A DNA stretch of 64,000 nucleotides from Marinobacter confluentis (lineage in GTDB: Bacteria; Pseudomonadota; Gammaproteobacteria; Pseudomonadales; Oleiphilaceae): positions 124,001 through 188,000 of the forward strand of contig NZ_SRPF01000001.1 of the NCBI RefSeq assembly GCF_004785685.1. The letters run 5' to 3'. Position numbers and translations under genes: made by a program. Position 1 is the first letter of the stretch; every line of letters begins with the position of its first letter. The notes under the pieces are model-generated. The model saw only the letters and a list, made by a program, of their open reading frames with translations, ran no database searches and was not told where the DNA came from. Positions 15,985 to 25,344 of the stretch are shown one piece after another.

Positions 15985-18159
15985 ATGTCCCGAGTTCCAG
16001 AATTCCTGTTCCGTCGCAAGCCGCTTTTCACTGCCATTGTCTGCGCAACCCTGCCAGCGTTTGCGTCGGCACAGGAAAATGAACCCACAGCCCTCGAGGC
16101 GCTGACGGTATCCGCTCAGCGAGGGCCTGTGTCGTCCGAGGCCACAGGCAGTTACACCACTGACACCACAAGCAGCTCCACAAAACTGGAACTGGGCCAC
16201 CGGGAAACACCCCAGGCAGTCACGGTAGTTACACGTGAGCAGATGGATGATTTTGCCCAGGATGACATCAACGATGTGCTGGAAGGCACCACTGGCGTCA
16301 CTGTGGAATCCGTTGAAACCGACCGCACCTACTACACTTCCCGCGGTTTCGATATCAACAACTTCCAGTACGACGGCGTTGGCCTGCCTGCGGTCTACGA
16401 CAACGTGCAGGGAGAACTCGATACCGCGTTCTTTGACCGTGTGGAAGTGGTGCGGGGCGCCAACGGCCTTATGGCCGGTTCTGGTAACCCGGCCGCGACG
16501 GTCAACTTTATCCGCAAACGGCCAACCGCGGAAACCAATGCTTCTGTAAAGGTGACAGGCGGATCCTGGGAAAAAAAGCGCATGGTGGGTGATGTGTCCG
16601 GCGCGGTGTCAGAATCCGGCGCTGTGCGTGGCCGCGTTGTCGCCGGCTATGAAGATAAGGACTCATACCTGGATCGCTACAGCAACGAGAAACAGATGTT
16701 TTACGGTGTGCTGGAAGCGGATCTTTCAGACACCACACTGCTGACACTGGGCCACTCGATTCAGACGTCGAATACTGACAGCCCGCTCTGGGGCGCCTTG
16801 CCACTTTTCTATACCGACGGTACGGCCACAGATTTTTCGCGCTCCACCAGCACGTCGACCGACTGGTCCTACTGGGACAACACCCAGTACAACAGCTTTG
16901 TAGAACTGCAGCAGGAACTGGCCGGTGGCTGGCAGGTGAAAGGTACGGTTTTCCGGCTTGAGAACGACAGCGATTCGGAGCTGTTTTACTGGTTCGGTAC
17001 GCCAGAACCTGATGGTACCGGGGTTGCGCCATACCCGAGTCAATACGATCTGAACACGACGCAGGTGGTTTTTGATCTGTATGCATCGGGGCCGTTTAGT
17101 TTCGGTAATCGCACCCATGAGCTTGTCGTGGGCACCAACTGGTCCCGGTCTGAAACGGAAGACCTGTCACTGTTCACTTCTGATACGCTGCCGCCGTTGC
17201 CTCCCCTGGAACAATGGACAGGTGACTACCCAAGACCGTCCTTTGGCGCGACCAGCTCAGGATCGGACTGGATCGACCGTGAAAAGTCCGCCTACGCGGC
17301 CACCCGCTGGAGCCTGACTGACAGCCTGGCAGCCATTACTGGCGTGCGGCTGACCTGGCTAAACAGCAAGGGGAATAGTTATGGTCTAAGCAAGGCAACC
17401 AGTTACGATGCGGTGGAAACGCCCTACGCCGGGCTGATTTATGACCTGAATAACGACCACTCCGTCTACGCGAGCTATACCGAAATCTTCACCCCGCAAA
17501 CCGAAGTGGACATCAACCTTGACCGTCTGGATCCCATCGACGGGGTGAATTATGAGGTGGGGCTGAAGAGCGAGTTCCTGAACGACCGGGTCAACACCAC
17601 CGTTGCCCTGTTCCAGGTCGAGCAGCAGAACGTTGCAGAGGCGGCCGGTACGCTTTCGGGTTCCAGTGACACCTACTATCGCGGTGTAGATGGCCTCCAG
17701 AGCGAGGGTGTGGAGCTTGAGTTTGTGGGTGATGTAACCGATCGAATCCAGCTGTTTGCCGGTTATACCTGGGTGAACATCGAGGATGCCGACGGCAACT
17801 CCGCCAAGCCGTCCGTGCCTGAGCATCTGGCCCAGCTGCGCGGTACCTGGAAAGTGCCCGGTGTTGAAGGGCTGGAACTTGGCAGCCAGGTGCGCTGGCA
17901 GTCTTCCATCAGTCAGGACCAGGGTGAAGCGACCACCGGGCCCAATGCCGGATCGACGATCACCACCGAGCAGGACAGCTACGCCGTGGTGGACCTGATG
18001 GCCAGCTATGACTTTGCCCGCGACTGGAACGCCACCCTGAACGTGAATAATGTGACGGATGAAAAGTACATCGAAAGCCTCAAGAAGTTTGGCGCCTTTG
18101 CCCAGGGCTTCTACGGAGCCCCGACCAACGCCAGCTTGACGGTTTCCTGGGTTTATTGA
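15985..18159 (+). CDS. TonB-dependent siderophore receptor
   Basis: A 724-residue outer-membrane receptor. The signal peptide ends at PAFASA, the TonB box is near ALTVSAQ, and the plug domain starts with HRETPQAVTVVTREQMDDF and includes VEVVRGANGLMAGSGNPAATVNF. A 22-strand barrel follows and ends in NASLTVSWVY with the expected terminal aromatic residue. No N-terminal signalling (STN) domain is present, so no surface-signalling partner is expected. Along with FhuF, FhuB, FhuC and FhuD it should import ferric hydroxamate-type siderophores. No siderophore biosynthesis gene is in the window, so the ligand may be made by other cells. It overlaps the convergent fhuF gene by 7 nt. Confidence 0.93.
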   Translation: MSRVPEFLFRRKPLFTAIVCATLPAFASAQENEPTALEALTVSAQRGPVSSEATGSYTTDTTSSSTKLELGHRETPQAVTVVTREQMDDFAQDDINDVLEGTTGVTVESVETDRTYYTSRGFDINNFQYDGVGLPAVYDNVQGELDTAFFDRVEVVRGANGLMAGSGNPAATVNFIRKRPTAETNASVKVTGGSWEKKRMVGDVSGAVSESGAVRGRVVAGYEDKDSYLDRYSNEKQMFYGVLEADLSDTTLLTLGHSIQTSNTDSPLWGALPLFYTDGTATDFSRSTSTSTDWSYWDNTQYNSFVELQQELAGGWQVKGTVFRLENDSDSELFYWFGTPEPDGTGVAPYPSQYDLNTTQVVFDLYASGPFSFGNRTHELVVGTNWSRSETEDLSLFTSDTLPPLPPLEQWTGDYPRPSFGATSSGSDWIDREKSAYAATRWSLTDSLAAITGVRLTWLNSKGNSYGLSKATSYDAVETPYAGLIYDLNNDHSVYASYTEIFTPQTEVDINLDRLDPIDGVNYEVGLKSEFLNDRVNTTVALFQVEQQNVAEAAGTLSGSSDTYYRGVDGLQSEGVELEFVGDVTDRIQLFAGYTWVNIEDADGNSAKPSVPEHLAQLRGTWKVPGVEGLELGSQVRWQSSISQDQGEATTGPNAGSTITTEQDSYAVVDLMASYDFARDWNATLNVNNVTDEKYIESLKKFGAFAQGFYGAPTNASLTVSWVY

Positions 18160-18989
18160 GGAATGACTCGGGAGCGGGGGCTATAACCCCCGCTCTTTGT
18201 GAGGGCCTTTAACCGTTCCTTTCGATAGATTCCGCAAGTGCCACAATAACCACCACCTGGTAGAAGATACTTCAAGCAGCATCCCTTGCGCTGGGGGATG
18301 GCGGTGGTTTTTCCGTCAAACACCGCGGGAATCCAGTCGATAAACTGGTTGGCATCGTTGCTGAATTCCCGGAGCCAACGCTGCGCAAGATCACACAGTG
18401 ATGCAGGCTCAGCCAGGTTCCACACTGCCGAGAAGGGCGCCCCCAGGCCCAGCCCGATACTGCTCCAGTAAGCGCCTGGGCTGACTCCCAGCTCGTGTCT
18501 GAAAACGGGATACCAGTCTTTTGTCTGTTGCCCGAGTGAACGCACAAAGTCTTCTTCATGGACAGTTTCTGCGCCCGGCGCCAGGAACCAGCCAGGTGCT
18601 GACACTTCGGCATGTTCTGCGGGCGCCAGAAATATCCACTCAGGATCGGGCAGCGGTGCGTGGCCATCCCGAAACAGTTGCAGGCTGAGCGGGGCGATGA
18701 CGTTCAGCGCCAGGTCCTGCTGAAGCACGGACATTTGCGCCCGAAGGGCGCGGGGGTCTGAAGCATGGGTGTAATCCCTGCGTACCTGATCGGTCAGCAG
18801 CGATGGCTGATCCAGGCACTGGGCCAGGGACAGCACGGCCGGGCGGCTGCCTTGACCTGGCGGAAGGGCGTTGGTCAGAACGGCATGCCGGTCCAGTCGG
18901 GATTCCCCCAGCAGTTGGTCATAGCGACTGACCCAGCTGGATCGCTGGTGCGGGTTGAACTTGCTACTGGCTGGCTCAGGCGCGGCCAT
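18153..18989 (-). CDS. fhuF: Siderophore-iron reductase FhuF
   Basis: A 278-residue cytoplasmic [2Fe-2S] protein that reduces ferric siderophores after import. The C-terminal cluster motif is visible: KGCCLKYLLP followed ten residues later by YCGTCG, the Cys-Cys-x10-Cys-x2-Cys pattern of FhuF. The start overlaps the end of fhuB by 14 nt, so it is the last gene of the fhuCDBF operon. Its 3' coding end also contains the hairpin that can serve as terminator for the convergent receptor gene. Confidence 0.9.
   Translation of the reverse strand: MAAPEPASSKFNPHQRSSWVSRYDQLLGESRLDRHAVLTNALPPGQGSRPAVLSLAQCLDQPSLLTDQVRRDYTHASDPRALRAQMSVLQQDLALNVIAPLSLQLFRDGHAPLPDPEWIFLAPAEHAEVSAPGWFLAPGAETVHEEDFVRSLGQQTKDWYPVFRHELGVSPGAYWSSIGLGLGAPFSAVWNLAEPASLCDLAQRWLREFSNDANQFIDWIPAVFDGKTTAIPQRKGCCLKYLLPGGGYCGTCGIYRKERLKALTKSGGYSPRSRVIPQ
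18172..18198 (+). terminator. Hairpin terminator inside the 3' end of fhuF
   Basis: GAGCGGGGG (18172-18180), loop CTATAA, CCCCCGCTC (18187-18195), then TTT. It lies 12 nt past the receptor stop and within the codons for the last residues of FhuF on the other strand. Confidence 0.75.
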
Positions 18990-21015
18990 GTCGGCTCAGC
19001 CCCCAGAGGAAGTAAACCCCGCCCACCAGGGCAGCCAGAAGCCCGGCCGGTAGCTGTTCAGGGAAGATCACTACTCTTGCGATGTAGTCCGCTACCCCGA
19101 GCAGTAAGCCGCCCGCCAGGGCTGCGACAATCAGTTGCCGCCCGACCGTTTGCTGTCCCAACACCCGCGCCAGGTGCGGCGCAATCAGGCCAACAAAACT
19201 CAGGGGGCCGATGACCACGGTGGCCGAAGCCGTCAGCAGCGCCGCCAGCACGAGCAGCAAGAGGCGAGATTTTCCAACCGGCAATCCCAGGGAGGAAGCA
19301 GAAGCCTCTCCCAGCGGCAGTATGGTCAGCGGCCTTACAACGATGACCAGGGTGGCGCAGATGTAAAGAATCAGGGCCATCAGCGCAAGGGCCTCGCCCT
19401 CGGACACCAGCCAGGTGGAGCCATACATCCAGTTGAGCAGTTGCGAGGCGACGGTGCCGCCGGACGCCATCACCAGCCTCAGACCGGCATCCATGAATAC
19501 ATAAAGCGCCAGCCCGCCCAGCAGCAGCTGGTTGCCCGCAAAGTTGTGTTTCCGGGCCAGCAGGGTCAGAAGGCCAAGCGCAGCGGCGGCCCCCAGGGTT
19601 GCGCCGCCCAGTTGTCCGGCGCGGCCAATGTCAGCGCCGGACAGCACAATCAGCACCATCACCATGGCTGCGCCGCCGCTGATGCCCAGCATTTCCGGGC
19701 TGCCCATGGGATTGCCGGTCATCCGCTGGATCAGAGTGCCGGCCAGGCCCAGGGCCACGCCGGCCAACACCGCCGCCAGCATTCTGGGGCCGCGCCAGAC
19801 CCAGGCCTGATCCCATTGCGACACTGCCGTCCAGTTCCAGCCTTCCAGACCCGGCGACCAGCCCATGGAAAGTATGGCACTGCTCAGCAGCAGGGCGATC
19901 AGAACGCCGGAAACCAGTGCAACTGGGCGCCGTTTGGGCAGAAAACCGGCAGGGCCCGACGCCTGCCCGGGCATGTTGTGGGTGTTTCTGAAGCCCTGAA
20001 GCGCCAGCAGGATGATCGGGCCGCCGATCAATGCCGTGGTGGTTCCGGTGGGAACCAGAGAACCGTCGCCCCAGGTGGATGCCCAGTGCGCGAGCGTATC
20101 CGCCAGAAGCAGCAGACCGCCGCCCAGCAGGCTGCTCCAGAGCAGCCGTTCGGAGAGCGTTCGGGCGCCGAGCAGGCGAGCCAGCACCGGGGCCGCAAGG
20201 CCGATAAAGGCCACGACGCCCACGCGGCTGACCACAGTTGCACTCATCAGCACCACCAGCAGCAACGCCAGTACACGAACCAGGCCGACTTTGGCGCCCA
20301 GCGAGCTGGCGGACGCCTGCCCAAGCTGCATAACCTGGAGCGGGCGCATTAGTAATAGCATCAATACCGCGATCACCAGCACCCGGGGCCAGAGTTCCAT
20401 AAACGGCTGCCAGTTATTCTGCACCAACGAACCGGCGCCCCAGATAAACAGGTTGCCCAGCCATTCGCCTTTCAGGAGCAGGAATGCCATGTTCACCGCG
20501 CCCAGGAAAAAGGTAATCACCAGGCCCGCGAGAATCACCGTGACCGGGGAAAAGCCAAGGCGCCAGGTCAGGGCGATCACCATCCCGATGGCCAACAGGC
20601 CGCCGGAGACCGCAACGAGGTCCGGGCTGAACGCCAGCAGTCCCGGAAAGAACATGGTGGCCACGGTTACCCCGAACTGGCCGCCTGCTTCCACACCGAG
20701 AGTGGTGGGTGACGCCAGCGGGTTGCCCAGAATCTGCTGGGTGACGGCGCCGGCAAGGCCCAGCCCGACACCGATCAGGATTGCCATCGACACCCGTGGC
20801 GCCCAGCTGAAATGGGCCAGAACTGAGTGATAGTTGCCGTCTGTGAAGGTCCAGAAGGACGCAATGACCGCTGCCGGGTCTAACTGACCGAACCAGGGCG
20901 AAGCGCTGGCCAGAAGCGCGCCCGCCCAGAGCAGAACCGCGGTCAGCGGCAGGCTGGCGGGAAGTCTGGCCGGCGCCGTTCCTATGCCTGAGCTGGCGGC
21001 TGTTTCAGCGGACAT
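18976..21015 (-). CDS. fhuB: Fe(3+)-hydroxamate ABC transporter permease FhuB (two fused halves)
   Basis: A 679-residue inner-membrane permease made of two homologous FecCD-type halves (about 20-340 and 355-675), each with roughly ten transmembrane helices. Each half repeats the same landmarks: GAVTQQILGNPLASPTTLGVEAG / GTLIQRMTGNPMGSPEMLGISGG, LGQASASSLG / LGEASASSLG, and GLAAPVLARLLG / GLIAPHLARVLG. It forms the channel for hydroxamate siderophore import with FhuC and FhuD. The start overlaps the fhuD end by 11 nt. Confidence 0.93.
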   Translation of the reverse strand: MSAETAASSGIGTAPARLPASLPLTAVLLWAGALLASASPWFGQLDPAAVIASFWTFTDGNYHSVLAHFSWAPRVSMAILIGVGLGLAGAVTQQILGNPLASPTTLGVEAGGQFGVTVATMFFPGLLAFSPDLVAVSGGLLAIGMVIALTWRLGFSPVTVILAGLVITFFLGAVNMAFLLLKGEWLGNLFIWGAGSLVQNNWQPFMELWPRVLVIAVLMLLLMRPLQVMQLGQASASSLGAKVGLVRVLALLLVVLMSATVVSRVGVVAFIGLAAPVLARLLGARTLSERLLWSSLLGGGLLLLADTLAHWASTWGDGSLVPTGTTTALIGGPIILLALQGFRNTHNMPGQASGPAGFLPKRRPVALVSGVLIALLLSSAILSMGWSPGLEGWNWTAVSQWDQAWVWRGPRMLAAVLAGVALGLAGTLIQRMTGNPMGSPEMLGISGGAAMVMVLIVLSGADIGRAGQLGGATLGAAAALGLLTLLARKHNFAGNQLLLGGLALYVFMDAGLRLVMASGGTVASQLLNWMYGSTWLVSEGEALALMALILYICATLVIVVRPLTILPLGEASASSLGLPVGKSRLLLLVLAALLTASATVVIGPLSFVGLIAPHLARVLGQQTVGRQLIVAALAGGLLLGVADYIARVVIFPEQLPAGLLAALVGGVYFLWGLSRHGRA

Positions 21016-21925
21016 TGTCGGAGCCCCCGTCGATCAGGCTGTCCACCAGCAGGGTTGCCAGTCGTTTCACCGGATAGACCCCGCCAAACGGCCATACGGA
21101 CTCAATCCGGTAGACCTGTTCACGTTTGACCGGCGGCAGATAGGTCCAGAAGGGGCTGGTGGCCAGGGTGTCGGCCAGGCCGGGCAGCGTGGGCTCAATT
21201 ACCACAATCCGGCTGTCCGGGTAGGGCGCAATGGCTTCCAGCCCCACCACCGAAAAGCCCCAGTAATTGCCCTGGTGTGGCCAGGCGTTTTCAAGGCCCA
21301 GGGCCTCCAGGGCGCGCTGGTAAAGGCCGTTGGGTGCGTAAATGCGAACGTGGCGGTCATCCAGAAAGTTCACCAGGGCGACCGGCCGGTCTGCCAGTCC
21401 GGCGTCGGTCAGGCGTTGCTTCTGTTCGTCCAGAGTCTGCTCGACACCCTCGATTACCGCCTGCGCCTGGGCTTCCCGGTCCAGGATGTCGCCGAGAGTG
21501 ACTAGCATTTCACGGGCCTTCTCGAATGGGCGGGTGCCTTCCTTGTAAACGCTTACCACATAGGTGGGGGCAATGCGTTCAAGCAGCTTGGCCGCCGGGG
21601 CCATTTCAGAGCTGGTCACAATCAGGTCCGGCTTGAGCTCGGCAATGGCTTCCAGGCTGGGGGCGACGCGGGTGCCCACATTGGCAATCCCGTCCGGCAG
21701 CTCGGGCTCGTCCACCCAGGTTTCGTAACCGTCTCGGTCGGCGACGCCTACCGGTGTCACCCCAAGCAGCAAGAGTGCCTCGGTGGCGGCCCAGTTGAGG
21801 GCGATGACCCGCTCTGGCGGTTTGTCCAGAGTCAGGGTGCCGTTCTCGTGTTGCCAGGTGTCCGCGGCTGACAGGGCCGGCGCAAGACCCAGCAAAACGC
21901 TCATCAGCAAGCGCCTAATGAACAT
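21005..21925 (-). CDS. fhuD: Siderophore ABC transporter substrate-binding protein FhuD
   Basis: A 306-residue periplasmic binding protein. I chose the ATG at 21925, which gives a clean signal peptide (FIRRLLMSVLLGLAPALSA) and overlaps the fhuC end by 11 nt; the longer frame to 21976 has no signal. Class III binding-protein landmarks are RVIALNWAATEALLLLGVTPVG and SLEAIAELKPDLIV. It carries the ferric siderophore from the receptor to FhuB. The family pattern is nearest FhuD. Confidence 0.9.
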   Translation of the reverse strand: MFIRRLLMSVLLGLAPALSAADTWQHENGTLTLDKPPERVIALNWAATEALLLLGVTPVGVADRDGYETWVDEPELPDGIANVGTRVAPSLEAIAELKPDLIVTSSEMAPAAKLLERIAPTYVVSVYKEGTRPFEKAREMLVTLGDILDREAQAQAVIEGVEQTLDEQKQRLTDAGLADRPVALVNFLDDRHVRIYAPNGLYQRALEALGLENAWPHQGNYWGFSVVGLEAIAPYPDSRIVVIEPTLPGLADTLATSPFWTYLPPVKREQVYRIESVWPFGGVYPVKRLATLLVDSLIDGGSDNVR

Positions 21926-22688
21926 AGGAGATCCACTGCTGCGGCGCCCGTTCCATGACGCCCATGGGCACGCCATAAATGGATTCCAGTATCTGCGAGT
22001 CCATGATCTCCCGGGGGCTGCCGTCAGCCACCAGCTGACCGGATTTCAGGGCCACCAGGCGGTCACAGAAGCGGGCCGCGAGGTCCACGTCGTGCAGCAC
22101 AACAATTACGGTGAGCTCCCGCTCTTCGGCAAGGCGGTGGACCAGCCGAAGGGTCTCCACCTGATGTTTCACATCAAGGGCGGAAATCGGTTCATCCAGG
22201 AGCAAGCAGCGGGTCTGCTGCGCCAGTAGCATGGCAATCCAGGCCCGCTGGCGCTCACCGCCGGACAGGGTGTCCACGGAGCGGTGGCGGAAATTCCCAA
22301 GGTCGGTATCGGCGATGGCCTGATCGATCAGCCGGTGGTCTTCCCGGGTGTAACGCCCAAGCGGACCCCGCCAGGGATAGCGCCCCAGGGCTACAAGCTC
22401 TCGCACCGTCAGGCCATCGGTCGCGGGTGGATGTTGAGGCAGGTAGCCGACAGTGCGGGCAAACTCCCGCGCGCCGGTTTTTCTGAAGGATCTGCCATGC
22501 AGGTGTGCATCGCCGGAAGACGGCACCAACTGACGCGCCAGGACTTTCAGCAGGGTCGATTTTCCGGACCCGTTATGGCCGAGCAGTGCGGTTACTTCGC
22601 CTTCGCGAAAGCCCAGAGTGATGCGGTGCAGTATGGCGGTGTCACCAATCTGTACGCCCAGATCGGTGACGTCGAAGAAGTCAGACAT
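21915..22688 (-). CDS. fhuC: Siderophore ABC transporter ATPase FhuC
   Basis: A 257-residue cytoplasmic ABC ATPase. Walker A is GHNGSGKST (residues 39-47), the signature is LSGGERQRAW, Walker B is CLLLDEP and the switch His is in VVLHDVD. It drives FhuB. It is the first gene of the fhuCDBF unit, with a good Fur-like box 35 nt upstream. The order fhuC-fhuD-fhuB matches the E. coli arrangement, with fhuF added at the end. Confidence 0.93.
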   Translation of the reverse strand: MSDFFDVTDLGVQIGDTAILHRITLGFREGEVTALLGHNGSGKSTLLKVLARQLVPSSGDAHLHGRSFRKTGAREFARTVGYLPQHPPATDGLTVRELVALGRYPWRGPLGRYTREDHRLIDQAIADTDLGNFRHRSVDTLSGGERQRAWIAMLLAQQTRCLLLDEPISALDVKHQVETLRLVHRLAEERELTVIVVLHDVDLAARFCDRLVALKSGQLVADGSPREIMDSQILESIYGVPMGVMERAPQQWISYVH

Positions 22689-22722
22689 GCAGGCTCCTGA
22701 ATTTCAGAGCCGGAACTATAAT

Positions 22723-22741
22723 CTAAATGATAATCACTAGC
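22723..22741. promoter_or_regulatory. Fur-like box before fhuC
   Basis: CTAAATGATAATCACTAGC matches the Fur consensus at 14 of 19 positions, including the central AATGATAATCA. Confidence 0.75.
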
Positions 22742-22776
22742 AATAATGCTGGGCATCCAAAGTTTGCTGCTGATTG

Positions 22777-24561
22777 TCAGATCTGTCCGGTCTGCACCCG
22801 CCATTGCGCGGCATAGGGTCCCTGATTGTTTAACAGATCCTCGTGGGTGCCGGATTCCACCACCTGACCCTTCTCAACCACGGCGATGGTGTCGGCGTCC
22901 ACAATGGTGGAAAGCCGGTGCGCAATCATGATGACCGTGCGGTTATGGCCGATGCGCTTGAGTGAACGCTGGATAGCGGCTTCGGTTTCGTTGTCCACGG
23001 CGCTGGTGGCTTCATCCAGAACCAGAATCGGCGGATCTTTTAACAGTGCTCTGGCCAGGGATAGCCGCTGTCGCTGGCCGCCGGAGAGCCGCACGCCACG
23101 TTCGCCCACCGGTGTTTCCAGGCCGTCTGGCAGGGCTTCGATAAAGCCCCAGGCTTCGGCGGTTTTTGCAGCGTCCATGATGTCGGCATCGGTAGCATCC
23201 GGTTTGCCGTAGGCCAGATTCTCGCGGATGCTGCCCTCGAACAGATAGACATCCTGGCTGACCAGCCCGATAGCACTTCGCAGGGAATTCAGGCTGAGGT
23301 CGCGAATGGGCTGGCCGTCGATCCGGATTTCACCCTGGCTGGGGTCGTAGAACCGCAGCAGCAGTTTGATCAGCGTGGATTTGCCGGAACCTGTGGCGCC
23401 GACCAGGGCCAGGGTGTGGCCCGCCGGTACCTGCAGGCTGATGTTGTCGATGCCAGCGCCGCTGGATGGGTAATGAAAACTCACGCTATCCACTTCCACC
23501 ATGCCTTTCACCGGCGCTTCCAGTGTCTTGCCGCCTTCATCCCGAACATGCACTGGCTCGGCTAGCAGGTCCAGAATCCGCCGGGTGCTGGCCATGGCCC
23601 GCTCAAACAGGTCGATGACTTCAGCCAGGCCGGTCAGTGGCCAGAGCAGGCGCTGGGTCAGGAATACCAGCACACCGTAGGCACCCACGTTCAGGCTGCC
23701 TTCCAGGGCCATCATGCCGCCAACCGTAAAGGTGGCCAGAAAGCCCGCCAGGATGGCCATGCGGATGATGGGAATGAAGGCAGAGCTGATGCGGATCGCC
23801 CGCCGGTTGGCCTGCACATAGGCTTCACTGCTTTCCTTCAGCCGCGCAGCTTCCCGGTTTTCGGCGGTGAAGCTTTTGATAGTGGCAATGCCGCCCAGAT
23901 TATTCGCCAGCCGGCTGGAAAGGTCGCCGACTTTTTCACGAACATCCGCGTAAAGCGGCCCGGCCTTGCGCTGAAAATAGAAGGCGCCCCAGATAATCAG
24001 GGGAATGGGCGTGAACGCCAGCAGCGCAATCAGCGGGGAGAGCACGAAGAAGACGGCGCCCACGGCCACCACGGTGACCACCACCTGGATCATGGCGTTG
24101 GCGCCGCCATCCAGGAAGCGCTCTAGCTGGTTGACGTCGTCGTTCATGGTTGCAACCAGCTGGCCGGAGCTGCGGGCCTCGAAAAAGCTCATGTCCAGGC
24201 GCTGGGCATGTTCGTAGGCATCCTGGCGCAGATCGGATTGCAGGCGTTGGGCCAAGTTGCGCCAGAGGATCTGGAACAGGTATTCGAAGATGGACTCACC
24301 GGCCCAGATGAAGAAAGTCAGTATCGCCAGAATGGTGATCTGTTCCTGGGCGGTCTCAAAGCCCAGGCCGGCCACAAAGCTCTCTTCCTGGTTCACCACC
24401 ACATCAATGGCGACCCCAATCAGAATTTCCGGCGCTATGTCGAACAGCTTGTTGATCACCGAGCAGGTGGAGGCCGCAATGATCTGCTTGCGATAACCGC
24501 GGGCGTATTTGAGGAGCCGGGTGAGGGCGGCAAAACTGCTGCTGTGCTGTCTGTCTGACAT
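22777..24561 (-). CDS. ABC exporter-type transporter (fused membrane and ATPase domains)
   Basis: A 594-residue half-transporter with six transmembrane helices (about 20-320) and a C-terminal ATPase. Walker A is GATGSGKST, the Q-loop is VSQDVYLF, the signature is LSGGQRQRLSLARALL, Walker B is ILVLDEATS and the switch His is in AHRLS. It would act as a homodimer. Next to the fhu genes and behind its own Fur-like box, it is probably iron-regulated. Candidate roles are siderophore recycling or export, or inner-membrane siderophore import of the IrtAB or YbtPQ kind. The substrate cannot be read from sequence. About 90 nt separate it from fhuC. Confidence 0.88.
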   Translation of the reverse strand: MSDRQHSSSFAALTRLLKYARGYRKQIIAASTCSVINKLFDIAPEILIGVAIDVVVNQEESFVAGLGFETAQEQITILAILTFFIWAGESIFEYLFQILWRNLAQRLQSDLRQDAYEHAQRLDMSFFEARSSGQLVATMNDDVNQLERFLDGGANAMIQVVVTVVAVGAVFFVLSPLIALLAFTPIPLIIWGAFYFQRKAGPLYADVREKVGDLSSRLANNLGGIATIKSFTAENREAARLKESSEAYVQANRRAIRISSAFIPIIRMAILAGFLATFTVGGMMALEGSLNVGAYGVLVFLTQRLLWPLTGLAEVIDLFERAMASTRRILDLLAEPVHVRDEGGKTLEAPVKGMVEVDSVSFHYPSSGAGIDNISLQVPAGHTLALVGATGSGKSTLIKLLLRFYDPSQGEIRIDGQPIRDLSLNSLRSAIGLVSQDVYLFEGSIRENLAYGKPDATDADIMDAAKTAEAWGFIEALPDGLETPVGERGVRLSGGQRQRLSLARALLKDPPILVLDEATSAVDNETEAAIQRSLKRIGHNRTVIMIAHRLSTIVDADTIAVVEKGQVVESGTHEDLLNNQGPYAAQWRVQTGQI

Positions 24562-24622
24562 GGGTCGCTCATGACGAAGTGGGGATCAACAGAGCGGAAA
24601 GGGTAGCTGCTTCGAAGTTGAA

Positions 24623-24641
24623 TTAAAAGAGAATCATTATC
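24623..24641. promoter_or_regulatory. Fur-like box before the ABC exporter gene
   Basis: TTAAAAGAGAATCATTATC contains the half site GATAATGATTC on the minus strand and matches the Fur consensus at about 13 of 19 positions. It lies 62 nt before the transporter start. Confidence 0.7.
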
Positions 24642-24646
24642 ATAAG

Positions 24647-24672
24647 GAAAGCCCCGCGTTCGCGGGGCTTTC
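24647..24672 (-). terminator. Hairpin terminator downstream of the OB-fold gene
   Basis: GAAAGCCCCGCG and CGCGGGGCTTTC form a perfect 12-bp stem with a 2-nt gap. On the minus strand CCTTAT follows. It ends the OB-fold transcript just before the Fur box of the next gene. Confidence 0.75.
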
Positions 24673-24693
24673 GGGCTGGCTGTGCCTCTGCGG

Positions 24694-25344
24694 TCAAGAG
24701 GCGCTCTCATCGTCCAGAGTAACAACGGTATCCGCCATTACCTCTGTTTTTTCAAAGGTGTCGTACTCAATGTCACCGGTAACGGTCACCAGGTCGCCTT
24801 TCTCGATTTGCTGATAACCCTCGTTATCGGTCGGATCGTAGGGCATCAATGCGGTATCAATCGTCATCTCCTGAGCACCGGAGTCGATGGTAAATTCAGT
24901 GCCCGAAACGCTGTTTACGGTGCCCGTGAGCACCAGATTGCCAACGTCGATCACTGGCGCGATATCAAGATCACTCGCGGTTTCTTCATCGCGGGCACTG
25001 GCGAAGAAATAGGTACCCAGATTTTCGACGTAAACGCTGCTCGCTTCGACTTTGGCGGTTTCAAAAGTGTCGTCATCGACTTCACCGTAAACCGTAACCT
25101 TGTCGCCGGGCAGAACTTCGCCCTGTTCTTCGTACCAGTCCCAGTCGTCCATTTCCACAGTGACCAGACCCCGGCCGTAATCCAGCATAAAGGTGTCGGC
25201 CGTGGTGCTGGTTACCGTGCCACTTAGGGTTATCCAGGAGCCGTCGGACTGAAGATACGGGCTTTCCGTTTCTGCGGCCGAGGCTGCTGCTGGCAGAATG
25301 ACAAAGGTTGACGCCACTGCAATTGATAGAGCTGTGCGTTTCAT
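24694..25344 (-). CDS. Periplasmic protein with two OB-fold-like repeats
   Basis: A 216-residue exported protein with a signal peptide ending in PAAASAAE. Two repeats of about 85 residues follow. Each runs GTVTSTTADTFMLDYGRGLVTVEMDDWDW..PGDKVTVYGEVDDDTFETAKVEA-style in the first copy and GTVNSVSGTEFTIDSG...GDLVTVTGDIEYDTFEKTEVMA-style in the second. This strand pattern fits the bacterial OB-fold (YgiW/YdeI or DUF5666-like) families. The chain is highly acidic. Such proteins are linked to stress tolerance or cation binding, but no ligand is evident. AAGGAGATC precedes the ATG. Confidence 0.72.
   Translation of the reverse strand: MKRTALSIAVASTFVILPAAASAAETESPYLQSDGSWITLSGTVTSTTADTFMLDYGRGLVTVEMDDWDWYEEQGEVLPGDKVTVYGEVDDDTFETAKVEASSVYVENLGTYFFASARDEETASDLDIAPVIDVGNLVLTGTVNSVSGTEFTIDSGAQEMTIDTALMPYDPTDNEGYQQIEKGDLVTVTGDIEYDTFEKTEVMADTVVTLDDESAS

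Noticed and set aside
19135..20352. 405-codon frame antisense to fhuB
   Set aside because: The composition is rich in Gln, His, Arg and Gly with no domain, while fhuB is clear on the other strand.
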